A DNA stretch of 64,000 bases from positions 1,674,001 through 1,738,000 of the forward strand of contig WIUZ02000004.1 of the NCBI GenBank assembly GCA_015956445.1, written 5' to 3'. The notes beneath the pieces were generated by a model. The model was given only the letters and a program-made list of their open reading frames with translations, was not told where the DNA came from and did not search any database. A program made the translations under genes and the position numbers. This document shows positions 1 through 11,909 of the stretch, piece by piece (within the stretch, counting starts at the first letter, position 1; every line of letters starts with the position of its first letter). The DNA is from Thelephora terrestris. Taxonomy: Eukaryota; Basidiomycota; Agaricomycetes; Thelephorales; Thelephoraceae.

Positions 1-3000
1 CCCGAGGAACCGGTCTCTGTCATAGGGGGACACTCAGACACCGTGAAAGAGTTTGTGTGGCGAAGGGGTGGCACGGGTGAGACGATTAGCCTCAATTAAC
101 TTCGTTTATATCCCGCGACTGACTCGCTTCCACAGAATACAATGACTTCCGGCTGATTACATGGTCCAAGGACAAGACACTCCGCTTTTGTCCCATTGAC
201 TTTGATAACATCCCTGTAGGTTCCAAATTTCCCTCTCTGAACTGCAGACTGACTTGTCTGCTCCAAGCATTTTTCGATGAAGGAGTGTCCACCCAATCCT
301 TTATCTCTTTCTGCCATCTCGGAAACTAGTCAAACATCTTACCGAAGCATTTCTCACCCTGAAAGTCGCGCGCCTCCCCTCTCTGCTCCGTTTGGATACA
401 TCCTCTCGGAAGTCCGAGCACCCCCGCCTTCCCGCCGACCCCAAGTCATATATCCACCACCAAATGGTGGCCACGAGAGATTAAAAGGCAGGTCATTCTC
501 TCGCGTGCGTCGCCAACCCGCGATAGCGGGTGCAATCCGGGGGGGCACTATGTCAAGAGGCGGTCGATCCGCAAGAATGGACCCTCTGGCCTGGTGGTCA
601 AGCGTGAAAGTACGTGACAAACGCGAGGGAAGTTCGGGCCCCGAGAGCGAAAACGTCTCGCGAGTAAGCTCCACCTCCAGGAGGAATTCGCGATCGAGTC
701 CCCGCGAGCGCAGTGGTTTCTTCGGCGGGAAGGGTGAAATATTTTCCCTAGAGTCTGAAGATGAATCGAAGGAAAATGAGATTGGACAATCATTACAGGA
801 CGAGTCAGTCTCCGCCTACTTTATCGATCCGATGTTGACCTCCCATAGGATCACGGCGGTTATCTCAAAACTTTCCCAACACAAGGTCAGACTTGAGAAG
901 GTAAGCCCTCCGATTTCTCTATTGACCGTGCTCTGGCCTCACCCCGGGCAAAGCACGATCTCACCAAGAAACGCGCTGTCACGATGGGACTCAATGGACC
1001 CTGGGGTGAATCCTCGTCGGTGTTCATTCGGGTAACATTCACGTTTCCCAAGGATTATCCATCTTCCCGTGGGCCAAGTGGCACCCCAACCATCGATTTG
1101 GAGCGAAATTCCCTGATATCACTGAACGACCGCGCCTTCATGCTCCGAAGACTGAGGGTGATACGTGAGACACATCGTCCATGTCTCGAGGCCTGTCTTC
1201 GGTTTTTGTTATTCGGAAGTGAGGGGGAGCGCGTACTGAGGAGCACAGGATCTTCCGATGTCGAAGACTTTAACCAAGGAAATGATGGTATCTCCAACCG
1301 TAAGGTGTCCTCTGCCGAAAAGGATGATGCTGCATACTCCCAATTGCGAAACGATAAGACACTTGCGGAACCAAGGACATCGCAAGGGGTGTTTGGTCCA
1401 AACGGTAAGAAAACCAGTGGCTAATTCACGTGCCTTTGATCTTACACGTCAGATCAGGAGAGCTCATATGCTTCTTCCGGGCGCCGCCTCGCATTGTGCG
1501 AAACCCACTTCACGAGATGTCTGCGTCGCCTTCATTGCGCGTGCAGGAAAACGCACCCCCGTTGTTTCGTGCCCCTGCGTCACTTTCAGATGCTATACAC
1601 CACCTAACAATGGCGTCAAATGACCGGATACCATCCAACACCTTGAGGCGGACTGAGGATCCAGGCAACATCCTGCGAATCATGACAAACTTGTTGACGT
1701 TCTCACAAGGGAAACGCCGGCGTGTGTCTGGGGGATCTAAGCCAGCCAATGACGACGTTCCCTATGCACTCCTTCCAACGCGGAGGAGCACAGTTTTCAT
1801 CAAGCCTGCGGCAAGCATCGGGCACCCTGACAGGATCATCGCCTCTCAGTATCAAATGGATACGTCAAAATCGGGAGAATCGTGCCACGCCAACGCATCT
1901 ATTGCAAGACAACACGGGCGTCACGACCATGAGCGCGTCTTCAAACTCTTGGGGATACTTACCGAAGGTTACTCGGCACAGTCTACTGCCGTACTTCGAC
2001 AGAAGCGAAACCTGGGGGATCTTGGGACAAAACTAGCGAGGAACATGTTAGTCTACTCTATACAATCAGCGCAAGCATATATTGACCACTTTTTCGTAGA
2101 TATGTTGAGCTGTGCCTGGAAAAGGACGTCCAGATGTTGGCAATGGTCTCGATATTCATCCTACGCTGTGAAGATATGCTGCAGGAAGCGCTGAGTATGT
2201 TTCCAATGAGATCAAATTTACGGCCTTCCCAATTTTTCATCGCCAGGTACAATCCAGATGGCGAACGAACCCATAAGATTGGGCCCGATGCGACCTGGCT
2301 CCCGGAAGGAGGCCCGGTCATTTTCCACCTCCTATAGTTGGTACCAAGCACAATCTTCACCAGGAGTCCGGAGGATGAGTGTAACAGGGAACACACCTTC
2401 TTCGCGCGGCTCTTGGTCAAGTCTTTTCAATACAGGGAACGTACGGCAGTTCATGACCGGCGCACAAAATTCACCGGACACGGCCAGCTCAGGAACCACT
2501 GGCGGAGATTTGTCCGGACGGTTGCCGGTCCCGGGAGCAATGAAGCCGAAGGAACCCTCCCGGACCCTCTCGCAGTCTCCACTGAAGCGAGGGGTCGCAA
2601 AATCCTGGTCTGAATCATCTCCCCGTGTCCAACGTAATTTGGCTATCACGGGGACTCGAGGCCCGACGCTTTCAGGATCTCCGTCGACCGAGAAGGTGGA
2701 GAAGCCCGTAAATGACAAGAAACTTGTGGTGGTGCTTGCTGTCCGTGATAACACCAGGTGGGATATAGCGGACCCCTATTTTCCTAGTTGAACTAATGAG
2801 ACAAAATTGCAAGTGTCCAGCAAGGTTGTATCAGGGCATGGCGTGAACAGATGGTGATGCATGTCGACGCGTATGCCGAACTTCTATTTCGTTGGCAACT
2901 GCTCAATCAGAGAGCTGAGTTGCTCAACTCGATCAAAGACCGGACCAAAGATTGGAGCGAATATCGCCTGGGAATTAGCACGCAAGGAGAGCCTCGGGCA

Positions 3001-3265
3001 CCTGAAACGAAAACCCAATCGGTGCGGTGCACGTTTTGTCGTCTTCCGATTAAAGGTTGGTGCGTTTTAGGGGTTCGAGATCACGATTGTTGACAACTGA
3101 ACAGGACTATCGTTCACCTGCATCCGGTGTGGACATGTAATGCATCTGAAATGTAGGCATATGAGCCAGCGTTCCGGCTATGCGGCCGGGTGCGGATGCA
3201 TGTGTGGGGATGGTGGGTTGGGCTCAACCGATAGCATCTCGCGCATGATCCCACAACGTCCTTAA
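1..3265 (+). CDS. WDR59/SEA3-type subunit of the GATOR2 (SEACAT) complex, 5' end outside window
   Basis: Family knowledge: WDR59 (yeast Sea3/Mtc5) is a vacuole/lysosome-associated regulator of TORC1 nutrient signalling, built from a WD40 propeller, an RWD domain and a C-terminal zinc-binding module. Seen here: the window opens inside the last WD40 blades (GHSDTVKEFVW, then NDFRLITWSKDKTLRFC). A Ser/Arg-rich linker follows, then an RWD-like segment (VTFTFPKDYPS ... HRPCLEACLRFLLFG, about 1036-1220) and a GELICFFRAPPRIVRN motif near 1455-1505. The end carries a YAELLFRWQLLNQRAELL helix and a Cys/His cluster (CTFCRLPIKGWC, CIRCGHVMHLKC, GCGCMC). Exons that can be placed: 1-76, 136-215, 268-900, 969 to about 1405; several more follow. 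The intron 216-267 carries a CTGAC branch site. The stop at 3263-3265 is convergent with the BTB gene at 3390. Identity is confident; some middle exon boundaries are not. Confidence 0.85.
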
Positions 3266-3389
3266 TGGACAATGGGTAGCTCTCTTTCATACAGGGCGCT
3301 GGTACAGACAGTATATAGACTAGCGTGGAATACAACCCTTACGGACGCTGCAGAACAGGAACATGAAGATGATAGATGATGCATAGGGT

Positions 3390-4486
3390 CTATTGGTCCA
3401 AACTCTCGGCCTTCAGAATATCCCAAGGCTCCAGCTCGAACACGCTGGGCAACTCCTCCCAACTCTTCTTCAGCCCTTCCCGGTACTTGTTCTTCCCCTC
3501 CAAGACGCAGTACGGACAGACGTCGTCGCTATATCTTGCCCAGTCGAACTGCATGTGAAGTGGACCGCATTTGTCTCCAGACAACAGGGGTTCCATTTGG
3601 CGTAGCCATTTGAGCTTGCCAGTTTCACACCGTTGTGGGATCGCACAGCCGGAGCCAGAAGGGTTGGTGGGGAGGGAGGGTGCAGGAGTGGCGGAAGTGA
3701 GGAGGAAACCGAAGAGGTTCGTACGTGCCCTGAAATTGAGTGCACGTTTACCGAGGATGATTACTCGTTTCTCGGGCCAGTCGAGGTCGATCTTTCTCGT
3801 CACAGTCCCGTCGTCGTTCGCGACCGTCACGCCGTCAAGGATATGCTCAAGACGCATCACGGCGCAGTAGTACATAGATATGGGGAGCAACATGGGAAGG
3901 CGACACTCCCTGGCAAGATTCACGACTTCCATGGCGAGACCGGTGTAGTGGCCGAGTTTGGCTGCGTATGGGCTGGAGTTTCTGTTTTCTTGAAAATCTT
4001 GCAAAGAGGAGGGAAACATGGTTGTTAAGTGCGAAATAGCTCGTTTCCGCAGATACGGCACTTGGTATTTGGTTGAGAGACGTAGTATTCCGGCTACGAC
4101 AGAAAATTTGGAGGTGGTCCGAACATCATAATACCTAGGGGCATGATCAGTTTCCAGCTCCGATATTTCAGAACTGAATGGACTAACCCTGCATCGTGGA
4201 TAGCTTTGAGGAAGTGTCTGGTGTCCTCCGGGGTATCATATATTTGGACGAGGGGGCAGGAGTCGTAAGCATCGGGACCGGCTGCGTTTGTCGGTTGGGG
4301 CACGGAAAACATATCGGCGAAAACTGTGGAATTTGAGGCGAGAATGCCACGGAACACCTTGAAAACGATGTTCCCTGTCTGGATTATCACGTTTCCGTCG
4401 TCATACCAGACGTCTTGGCTTCGGATAAGACAAGTTGGGGTAACGAGAGAGGGCATGTCGTGCGTTGGTATTTCGAGGCTAGCCAT
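3390..4486 (-). CDS. BTB/POZ domain protein, mushroom-type
   Basis: Two exons on the minus strand: 4188-4486 and 3390-4134, with a 53-bp intron, give 347 residues. The N-terminal half has the BTB pattern common in agaricomycetes: a short beta strand ending GNIVFKVFRGILASNSTVF, then FADMFSVPQP, a Val-Gln-Ile-Tyr strand, and after the splice SVVAGILRLSTKYQVPYLRKR, the usual LRLSTKY(E/Q)V core. The C-terminal half has several Cys pairs (CYC-like spacing in CPYCVLEGK) and no named domain. BTB domains mediate dimerisation or cullin-3 docking, but the partner of this large fungal family is unknown. At first sight the two halves look frameshifted; the GTTAGT donor and CCTAG acceptor restore the frame, so the gene is intact. 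An upstream in-frame ATG exists at 4624, but 4486 (MASLE) fits the family start better. Confidence 0.8.
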
Positions 4487-5671
4487 CGGGGTACAGGTGT
4501 AGGGGTATTTGAGAAAAGGAGGGTGCGCCACGCTTTTTAACGCTGAAACAATGAACGATATTTGCCGTGGCCGCAACAGTCTCGTGCTGTTGTCCGCTTC
4601 AAAGGCCGAGGCGGGACAAGGCAAGGGGAGGATTAGGGTAGATCACGTGCACTTTCAATAGGGCGCGGGGTTGAACTACTATGCTCGGCTGTTTGTTTCC
4701 ATTCCAACAGATTACACGCCTAACGCTTATATATATCTGCGGGGAAATCGCTCATCGTTTGCTCGTCCTGTTGCTTCAGCTTTGGTCATATACGACAGAC
4801 GTTTAGGTGAGGGTGTGTCTCGGAGGAACCTCCCCCTCAGACTTAGGGGCCAGCGAGGATACTAGCTGGTCCTCGCACCTCCGGCGCAACCCTAGGAACT
4901 TTATCTGGTTACCAAGCAGCATGTTTTCCCCTTGTCGCTGCGATCTGATACCAAGGGTCATAGCTTCGAAACGCGGTTGACTGGATACAGGAATCTATAC
5001 CCGCGTGCTTGCAGCTAAGTGTCGTCCATCTGAGAGAGGATGTGACTGATGCTTGAGACAAACCCTGTCATGTCCTATTACCCTCCTTGAGCATCGCGGC
5101 GGTGGCGACCTCCATCCACGCAACGTCCCACAAAAAAAGCATAGTAGTTGCCTTCCAGATCGGCACCCATTTCCTGTGCCCCAAACCGACTGTAGTCTCC
5201 GGTTCGGTTCAGTGGAACCCGCCTGTGATTCAGCTTGGAATCTCTCACAGCGCGTACGTTGGATCTAGAACTGTGAGTTTTCGATTATTCATGCATCCTG
5301 GGTCGTCAAAAACTTCCGTTGTTGGATGTCGGGAGCCTCATTCACGCAACTCGGTCACGATTCTCCGTCCTACCGTGAGATTTGTTTTAGCTGCAAACCT
5401 GCAGCCACCACGTCATCTAGAATCCAATTATGTGTAAGATATGTGCTCATTGCCATGGCTTGCCAGCTCCTCGTTACGTTTGAAGTCCATTAAATAACGC
5501 AGTAGTAGTATGTATCGTGTAATAAGTGGCATACGAAATTCTACGAGGCGGATCGCGGATATCGAAGTTTAACTACCACCCGCTAGGACGTGATTCTCGA
5601 TTTCGGAGAATGAATCGAGCGAGCGCTGAGATGGTATAACGCCGGTCAATTGAGAACGGCAGGTGTCTCGT
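4487..5671. other. Intergenic region, no gene recognised
   Basis: About 1.2 kb between a BTB gene and the thioesterase, both on the minus strand, so it holds the BTB promoter and the thioesterase 3' region. Short open frames exist (for example 5087-5437 on +), but none shows a family motif or a believable splice chain. I see no RNA gene, tandem repeat or transposon end. Confidence 0.5.
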
Positions 5672-6662
5672 CTACACGGGAGCCGAAACAGGTGGCTCGG
5701 CCTTGGTCCCCACCAACACACCGACTGAGCTGGTTGCCTTCAGCAAATTGGCGTATTTAGGCTCGACGAATATGGCCCTTTTGCAAAGGGTCAGCCAGGG
5801 CAAAAGGAATGAGGGAGTAAAGACTAACGAGGCTTCAATGAGAACCTTCCCTTGCATGTCTTCGACTCTTGAGGAGACGACGGCCTTACGGCCCTTCGTT
5901 GACTCCAGCTTACATTTGAAGACGACGAACTGGTCGGAGAAGTCAGAACCGACATTTCAGAACAAGATACCTTGAACGGACGGACCTGGTCAGCTTTTGT
6001 AGGCGCCCGGTAATCTAAGGTAAGGTTGGCGGTCAAAGCGATGTTGTTTGGTAAGTTGAAGAACGCCTGCGGGGTGATGGTAAGTGAAAGCGCTCCGATA
6101 CATCACTTGCACTTACGACTCGACCCATCGACTCATCAAGTAAAGTTGCCATTAGACCACCGTGAACGATCCCGTCATGGCCACACAGGCCCCTTCCAAG
6201 GTGAATAAAACCCCAAGCTTCGCTCTCATCGTGCTTGACTCGGATAAAGGGTCGCACAGCGAGCCTTCCCGGTCCACTGAGAGCACCAGCGGTGAGATTG
6301 TTCACCCTAACTTCATCCGGAATGTCGGTGTAGGGTCGGCACTCGTACCACTCGTGCTTGTCTTCTCTGTTGCGCAGTTCTGTGAGGAGCGGAAGATTTT
6401 GCAGACGGTCCTCCAGAGTGTCGATGTGCGCCCGAGCCTCTGGTGTGCCAAGCAAAGGCGCGGGGGGAGCAAGGCGGGGGGAAATGAACGTGGCGAGATC
6501 GGGAGGATAGAGAGAGCCAACGGTGTAGGCGGTCGTCAAAGATGCTGTGAATCCAGCACCTCGAAGGAGAGTGCTAAACCGTGATCTTGGTGTCGTGTGT
6601 GCTGTCCCTGCGCCGTGCCTTCCTTGGGTAAAGCGTCGCAGAAACAGCAGTCGGCTGTTCAT
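5672..6662 (-). CDS. HGG-motif hot-dog thioesterase (PaaI/THEM4-like)
   Basis: The exons join as an N-terminal segment from ATG 6662, then AFFNLPNNIALTANLTLDYR, then FVVFKCKL...GRKAVVSSRVEDMQG, then VEPKYANLL to the stop at 5672. The hot-dog fold signature is GHDGIVHGGLMATLLDESM (HGG motif) followed by the TANLTLDYRAPTKAD strand, as in fungal THEM4/PaaI-type acyl-CoA thioesterases. The first 60 residues are rich in Arg, Ser and Thr with few acids (starting NSRLLFLRRFTQGR), which looks like a mitochondrial presequence. The likely reaction is hydrolysis of an acyl-CoA thioester in mitochondria; the substrate cannot be read from sequence. Three introns, each with clean GT-AG ends, keep the frame open. 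It lies upstream of the pyroglutamyl peptidase 3' end on the same strand. Confidence 0.8.
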
Positions 6663-6864
6663 CGTCGGGGTCGTAAGTGGAAGTCTTCAGGCGCCGATCC
6701 CGGAATCAATATTCGGCGGTCCGCTGGATGATCCGTGTCGCCACTTTGCTTCAAGCGGAGGGTGTCCCGCATTTCCTGTCTAGATAATGTTTCTGTGGCC
6801 TAGAAAGAATACATTATGAACCTCATCGAGGTTAGCAGTCACCATGAATTACATCGTGTGAGCT

Positions 6865-7704
6865 TTAAATATTCCGACTCCTTTCGCTTGCTACGATCGC
6901 CCCGATCAGCGCCTTCGTCACCTCCCTTCCTCTTTGCAAGGTTTCCTCATCACTCTCTGGAGGAACATGCAGAAACACAACTGGCCTCTTCCCACCCTCA
7001 CCGCCGTTCCTCCAGAAGTGCGCCAAGGATGAATAATAGATAAAATCGCAGAGAAAGTTTCCCGCATCATCCGACGCTTCCACTGTTATTCCTTCCGGTA
7101 GTTGAGAGGTGTTGTTTGGTCCTGGCTGATGCATCCTCTCCAAGATATCGTTCACGTCTAAAGTTGTCTGTAAAATTTCTGGACATTCCCTCCAATACTC
7201 TCCTTCCGCCAATCCAATTTCTTCTTCGCACTCCCTCAGCGTCTTGCGATCTACATCTTCTGTCTCATTCCCTGTCTCCCGCCTGATATAATACCCATCT
7301 CTGTGCCCCTGCCGCTCTACGGTGTATTCTCCTGTCGTTACCGCCATGCCAATATGCACGATGTAGGAGCATTGAGCGTATAAAGGATCATGATCGGGGA
7401 AGGAGGGAGACGAGTAGATTGCTGGGATGAGAGAGCGGACAGTCTTGAACGAGACGTGTATCTGTTTAGGGTAGGGTATGAGTCGGATTGTTGTTAACTT
7501 TGGCGCTGCGAATGGTGTAGCCGACGACTCCGGACTTGCAGGAGGGTGAATGAGAGTTATGGTGGAAGGGAGGGAGTGCGCAATGAGGGAGGATGGGTTG
7601 CGAGGATATTGGTCTCTAAAGGGCCCAAAGCCTGTGATGAGGACCTTGATCTCATCTGGCTCTATGCCTTGGGAAGTGGACTCATGGCGAGGATAGGAAG
7701 GCAT
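6865..7704 (-). CDS. Pyroglutamyl-peptidase I (peptidase family C15)
   Basis: A single uninterrupted exon of 279 codons from ATG 7704. Family C15 cysteine peptidases remove N-terminal pyroglutamate from peptides in the cytosol. The sequence shows the N-terminal VLITGFGPFRDQYPRNPS, typical of the family. The three catalytic positions are present: Glu in VERQGHRDGYY, Cys in DAGNFLCDFIYYSSL and His in VVFLHVPPESDE. It is longer than the bacterial enzyme (about 210 residues), with extra loops rich in acidic residues around the middle (about residues 140-185), as is common in fungi. All catalytic residues being intact argues for an active enzyme. It is divergent from the HAM1-like gene across an 880-bp gap. 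Confidence 0.88.
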   Translation of the reverse strand: MPSYPRHESTSQGIEPDEIKVLITGFGPFRDQYPRNPSSLIAHSLPSTITLIHPPASPESSATPFAAPKLTTIRLIPYPKQIHVSFKTVRSLIPAIYSSPSFPDHDPLYAQCSYIVHIGMAVTTGEYTVERQGHRDGYYIRRETGNETEDVDRKTLRECEEEIGLAEGEYWRECPEILQTTLDVNDILERMHQPGPNNTSQLPEGITVEASDDAGNFLCDFIYYSSLAHFWRNGGEGGKRPVVFLHVPPESDEETLQRGREVTKALIGAIVASERSRNI

Positions 7705-8583
7705 AATTGTTATGGGTCCTCAGCTATGGATCGGGGAGAATTTGGAGATAATGGAGTGATGGAGTCGAGCTGTGAGCAATACCGGGTTAGATTGGCGCCC
7801 CCATCGCCAAAGTCAAGCTCGAGCAAAATAAATACTAGAGACAGGCAACGAACGAACAGTAACTCAACGGAATCCGCAGCCTGCTAGCGCGTGTTAGATC
7901 GTAAACGACACCTCTACTACCTTCAAGAGCCGCCTCGTAGCACGGCTGAGGTCTGTAACGTACAGCAGCTGGCGTGTATTTGGCGAGACGGCGACTACGT
8001 CAAAGACGACGTCCTTTCTGGACTCAATCGATGTCTTGCCAGCGTTCTCTTGCTATCACACTTGGCTAACTGCGGATGCCCGTTGCCCAGCGGAAAGAAC
8101 GAGGGAGTCATGACGCATTTCTCCACTCAGCTGACGGTCAAAAAAGGTTTCGTGCTGCCAGTTTTGGCCGCACCACCCAAGGGAAGTTGAAACCATTGGA
8201 ACCCATCGACCTCACGCCTAGGCGCGGCGAGGCTGTTTGCCGTCAGCACGCGCACGGTGACCGTGTGTTTCGTAAACCGTTCAATTGGTGTGTTCAGTAT
8301 TTCACTAGGCATACAGGAGTATACACCTGCGCAAAGTGGAAGCGCCGCCTGTTGTCACTTGTTTGTCATAGGCTTGATCAACTGTGAATCACTACGTGTG
8401 GATCGATCAGCTCCTCCTCGATTACATCACTCAACAGGACAGGGGCAAAGGGGATGCAATCTCCAAGCACGACGTCATCATGCTCTCATAGTCCTAGGGG
8501 ACAATAAATTGAGAGGGTGGTTCCGCCTTTTTCCCCACGATTCTCTCTCTTCTCTAACTCTACCTATCCAAACCAAACGAATA
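7705..8583. other. Divergent intergenic region
   Basis: This stretch separates two divergently transcribed genes (pyroglutamyl peptidase and HAM1-like) and should hold both promoters. The last 80 bases before ATG 8584 are pyrimidine-rich (TTCTCTCTCTTCTCTAACTC region), a common fungal leader. Open frames within it carry no family motifs. No RNA gene or repeat seen. Confidence 0.5.
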
Positions 8584-11559
8584 ATGTCTCTACCCGCCGC
8601 CCCCCAGCAAACAACGGAGAAGCCAGTTCCTGGCGCCGTCATGGAGCCAACCAACAAGGAAGACCAGGCCGCTGACATTGATCGTAAGGTGAGACCACGC
8701 ACCCCCGTAACCTCGTCCCTGTGCGCGTACTGAACCTTCCCTACGATGGCTAGATTCGACTCTACGGTGTCATACAAGCCTTCCGTGATGGGAGGATGCC
8801 CGACAATGCTCAGATCGACCACACCTTGAAATATGTCCTCGATCATTCCCTCATTGAACAGGAGCAACTCAGTCGCGAAGGTCGCAAGCTCATTCAGGAT
8901 GTCAAAGAAATCATCGAGACCGCTCGTGTCATTGTGAAGGATAAGAACAGCGACGAGCTTCTCCAGAATTTCATCTGGCACACCCGGGATGTTGACGCAG
9001 ACAGGCTCAAACGGGATCCCAAAGATGTTCTCCCCGAGAACCAGCCAGATATCTCTTCCGACAAGGAACAAGGTAGAGGAGCCTCCAGTGATGTCCATTG
9101 TGCCCCAGTTCATGTTTTCTGTGTCCACAGCCGTGCAACATCTTCGTACCCTTCTAAATCTCGTGCTGACCAATTCTGAGGCTCGCAAGCTTCTTTCTGA
9201 CTTTGGACTCATCGGACGTGATCTCCTTGCGAGGAGCGCAGCCAAAGTCGCAGACAATCTCCGGCCGGACGAAGACCGGCTAGCCAGGGTTGACCACACT
9301 GCTCCCCAAGATCAGTTCGTGACCGAAGGAGGTCGTGTCACCGGACCTGGAGAGAAACCTGTTCTTGAAGCAAAGTTACCTTTGGATACGACCTTCAAGC
9401 ACGATCCCGACGCTTCCCAGCCCATTGTGGAAAGGCGCGGAGAGGCTCGCGGTGTCGGCGACGTCATCGATTCTGGCCGTCAGCAAGGACGCCAGCAATA
9501 CTCCGAGTTCAGGGGTGCAGTGGACCCCAATATCTCCGACGCTAAGGAGTGAGTGGTCGGTATCCGTCTGTGTTGTGGCCTCACGCTAACCTCGCATAGT
9601 ATCGCTACGGATCCCTCCACCGATACCGAACAGAAGAAGCGGGACATTTACGACAAGGCATCGGGTACTAAAGAAACCCTCAAACAGTCAGCCAACGAGA
9701 GGGTTCCTGAAGATGTCCGCGACGAGACCTCCAGTAACGAGGCCAAGGAACGAGGCTTCATGGGAAGAATCCGCGGTATCAAGGTAACCTTCAAGAGTTT
9801 CGTTTCTCGGCGTACTTATTTATTCCATTTCACAGAATGGTCTCTCTGACAGGGTTCCCCAGGAGCACAAAGATCGTGCCGGCGATCACTTTGACCGTGC
9901 CAAGACTTTCTTGTCAGACGAGTACTTCCCCCAGGAGCGCCGCGATCAGTTCATTTACCGCGGAAAGAAAGTCATCATCGAGTGCCAAAAACACGACGAC
10001 TACCAGGCCAGCCTGAAATGGTTGCTCGACACCCTCGAGACATACTCGACCCATGGCAAACAGTCCGCAAAGAACGCTCAATCCCAATCTAAGGGTGTCG
10101 TTCAAGTGAGTACTTCGCGTTTTGTACATTGAATACATTCATTGAGATAATTCCTCTGCAGGACTCTTCTCTCAAGCAGGCTGCCCGCGAGTTGAGGACA
10201 CTTCTTGAAAGGTTCGCCAACGGCAGGAGCATGGAACAGATCAAGGATGCGGTCGATGCACTGTACGACGACGCAAACAGGGACGAGGATCTGAGGAACT
10301 GGTTCAAGCAAGTCAATCAATATTCTCGCAAGGTCCTTCTCCAGCCAGGATTTGTTCTCGAGCCACAGTGCAACAGCGAAGGCCAGGAGGTCCGTGAAAA
10401 TGGCCGTAGCTTCTACGATGACAAGTACAGGGACCACTTCGACAACCTCTTCCACGTATGTACAGTTCTCAACCCCGGCCATCGTATAACTGACTCTTTG
10501 TTCAGACCGTTGGTGATTGGTTCAAACAAATGGGTGAAGACCCCTTGAACAAAAGATTTGGCGAGGACTGGGCTCGTCTGACGAAGGACCTCCTCTTCGA
10601 CAGCGAAGGCTCGCTGAAGTTCAAACCCCATCTCTGGACCGACATCCGCAAAGTGATTTTACCCACCATCATCAGCCAAGTCGGTTATGTTCCCATCCCG
10701 CGCATCGAGTACACCGACGATTCCCTCGACCTTGTCATCGAGAATCTCACGCTATCCGGCAAGAATTTGCTCCCCAATATCATCGAGATGTCCGCCAGGA
10801 ACTACTTCAGATTCTCGCCCTACAGGGTTATCAACGACCACTCCGAACATGAGGTCGAAATAACCTTTGGCCAAATTCAGGCGGATATTCGCGACGTCGC
10901 CTTCTACTTCAGAAAGAAGACTGGCCTCCCCAAGCTCAAGGACTCTGGTCTCGCAGATTTCACCCTTGGCGGAGAGGGTGTCAACGTGACCGTCAAGCTT
11001 GTGTCGTCTTCCAAGGATCCCTCATCGGTATTCAAAGTCAAGTCCGTCCACGCCAAGGTCGCTTCGCTCAAGTTCTCCATCCGCGACTCGAAGCACGATC
11101 TCTTGTACAAGACTCTGAAACCCCTCGCTACCGGTCTCGTTAAGAAGCAGATCCAGAAGGCCATCGAAGATGGCGTTCGAACTGGTCTCGAGTATGTTGA
11201 CGGCCAGCTTGTAGGAGTGCGTGATCGTATGGCTGAGGCCAGCGCCGAGGAGAGTGAAGAAGGTGAGACCAAAACCAAGATGCAGGTTCTCCAAGAGGTG
11301 GGTTCCTTTTTCGTTCTTATTCCCGCGATCCTTCGTTGACACGTTCACCTAGATTTTCCAAAAGAAGAAAGAGGAGAGTTCTTCAGCGGCCTCGACCAAG
11401 ACCCGCGAGAGTCACTTTAAGGTTGTAGCCAAGCGCGATAGTCTCCTTCTCCCCGAGACCGGTCATCCCGCCGGTTGGGTGACCCGTGTAGCCGAGCGCG
11501 AAGAATTGGCTCATACGGGCGATGGCTGGAAGAGCGAGGCTTTCAACATTGTTGCCTGA
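8584..11559 (+). CDS. HAM1-like protein (DUF5923/HAM1_N plus HAM1_C, DUF4449)
   Basis: Eight exons (8584-8688, 8754-9072, 9131-9548, 9600-9783, 9836-10105, 10162-10455, 10506-11297, 11353-11559) give 862 residues. The family is a widespread fungal protein of poorly defined function with an N-terminal HAM1_N region and a C-terminal HAM1_C domain; I recall a proposed resemblance to lipid-binding BPI-type folds, but this is not shown here. Seen: helical N-terminus (RLYGVIQAFRDGRMPDN), charged linker repeats rich in Arg, Asp and Gln, then FYDDKYRDHFDNLF, GEDWARLTKDLLFD and a beta-rich stretch VPIPRIEYTDDSLDLVIENL followed by SARNYFRFSPYRVI. There is no signal peptide or clear membrane helix. The neighbours do not suggest a pathway. 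Confidence 0.8.
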
Positions 11560-11909
11560 ATTCCCCTGCCGTGATGTACAACTATTCTCGTGTAAATTTG
11601 TGATCTGCTAGTCGTTACTATTCTGTTTCCCCTGTATCTTACGATACCTATGAGTCGCATAATTTCGTATATCTTTCGCGCCTCTATCATCTGAAGCACG
11701 ACATATTGGACGCAATGATGGTGTACTAATTTTACATCGTCTTAAGAGACACCATCATTCCTTCGAGGACGCACCTGGGACCTAGGGACCTGAACCACGG
11801 CCGAGCCTTGAACAAGTTATGAAATTGCGCCCGGGCTTGCCGTCGATGTGGCACAGCGTCTGAGGCGCACACTTATCGACCTTCCACATCCTACAGCCGT
11901 CTTCACCCC

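Noticed and set aside
4060-4190. Apparent frameshift inside the first BTB gene
   Set aside because: A 53-bp intron (4135-4187) restores the family sequence exactly, so the gene is intact.
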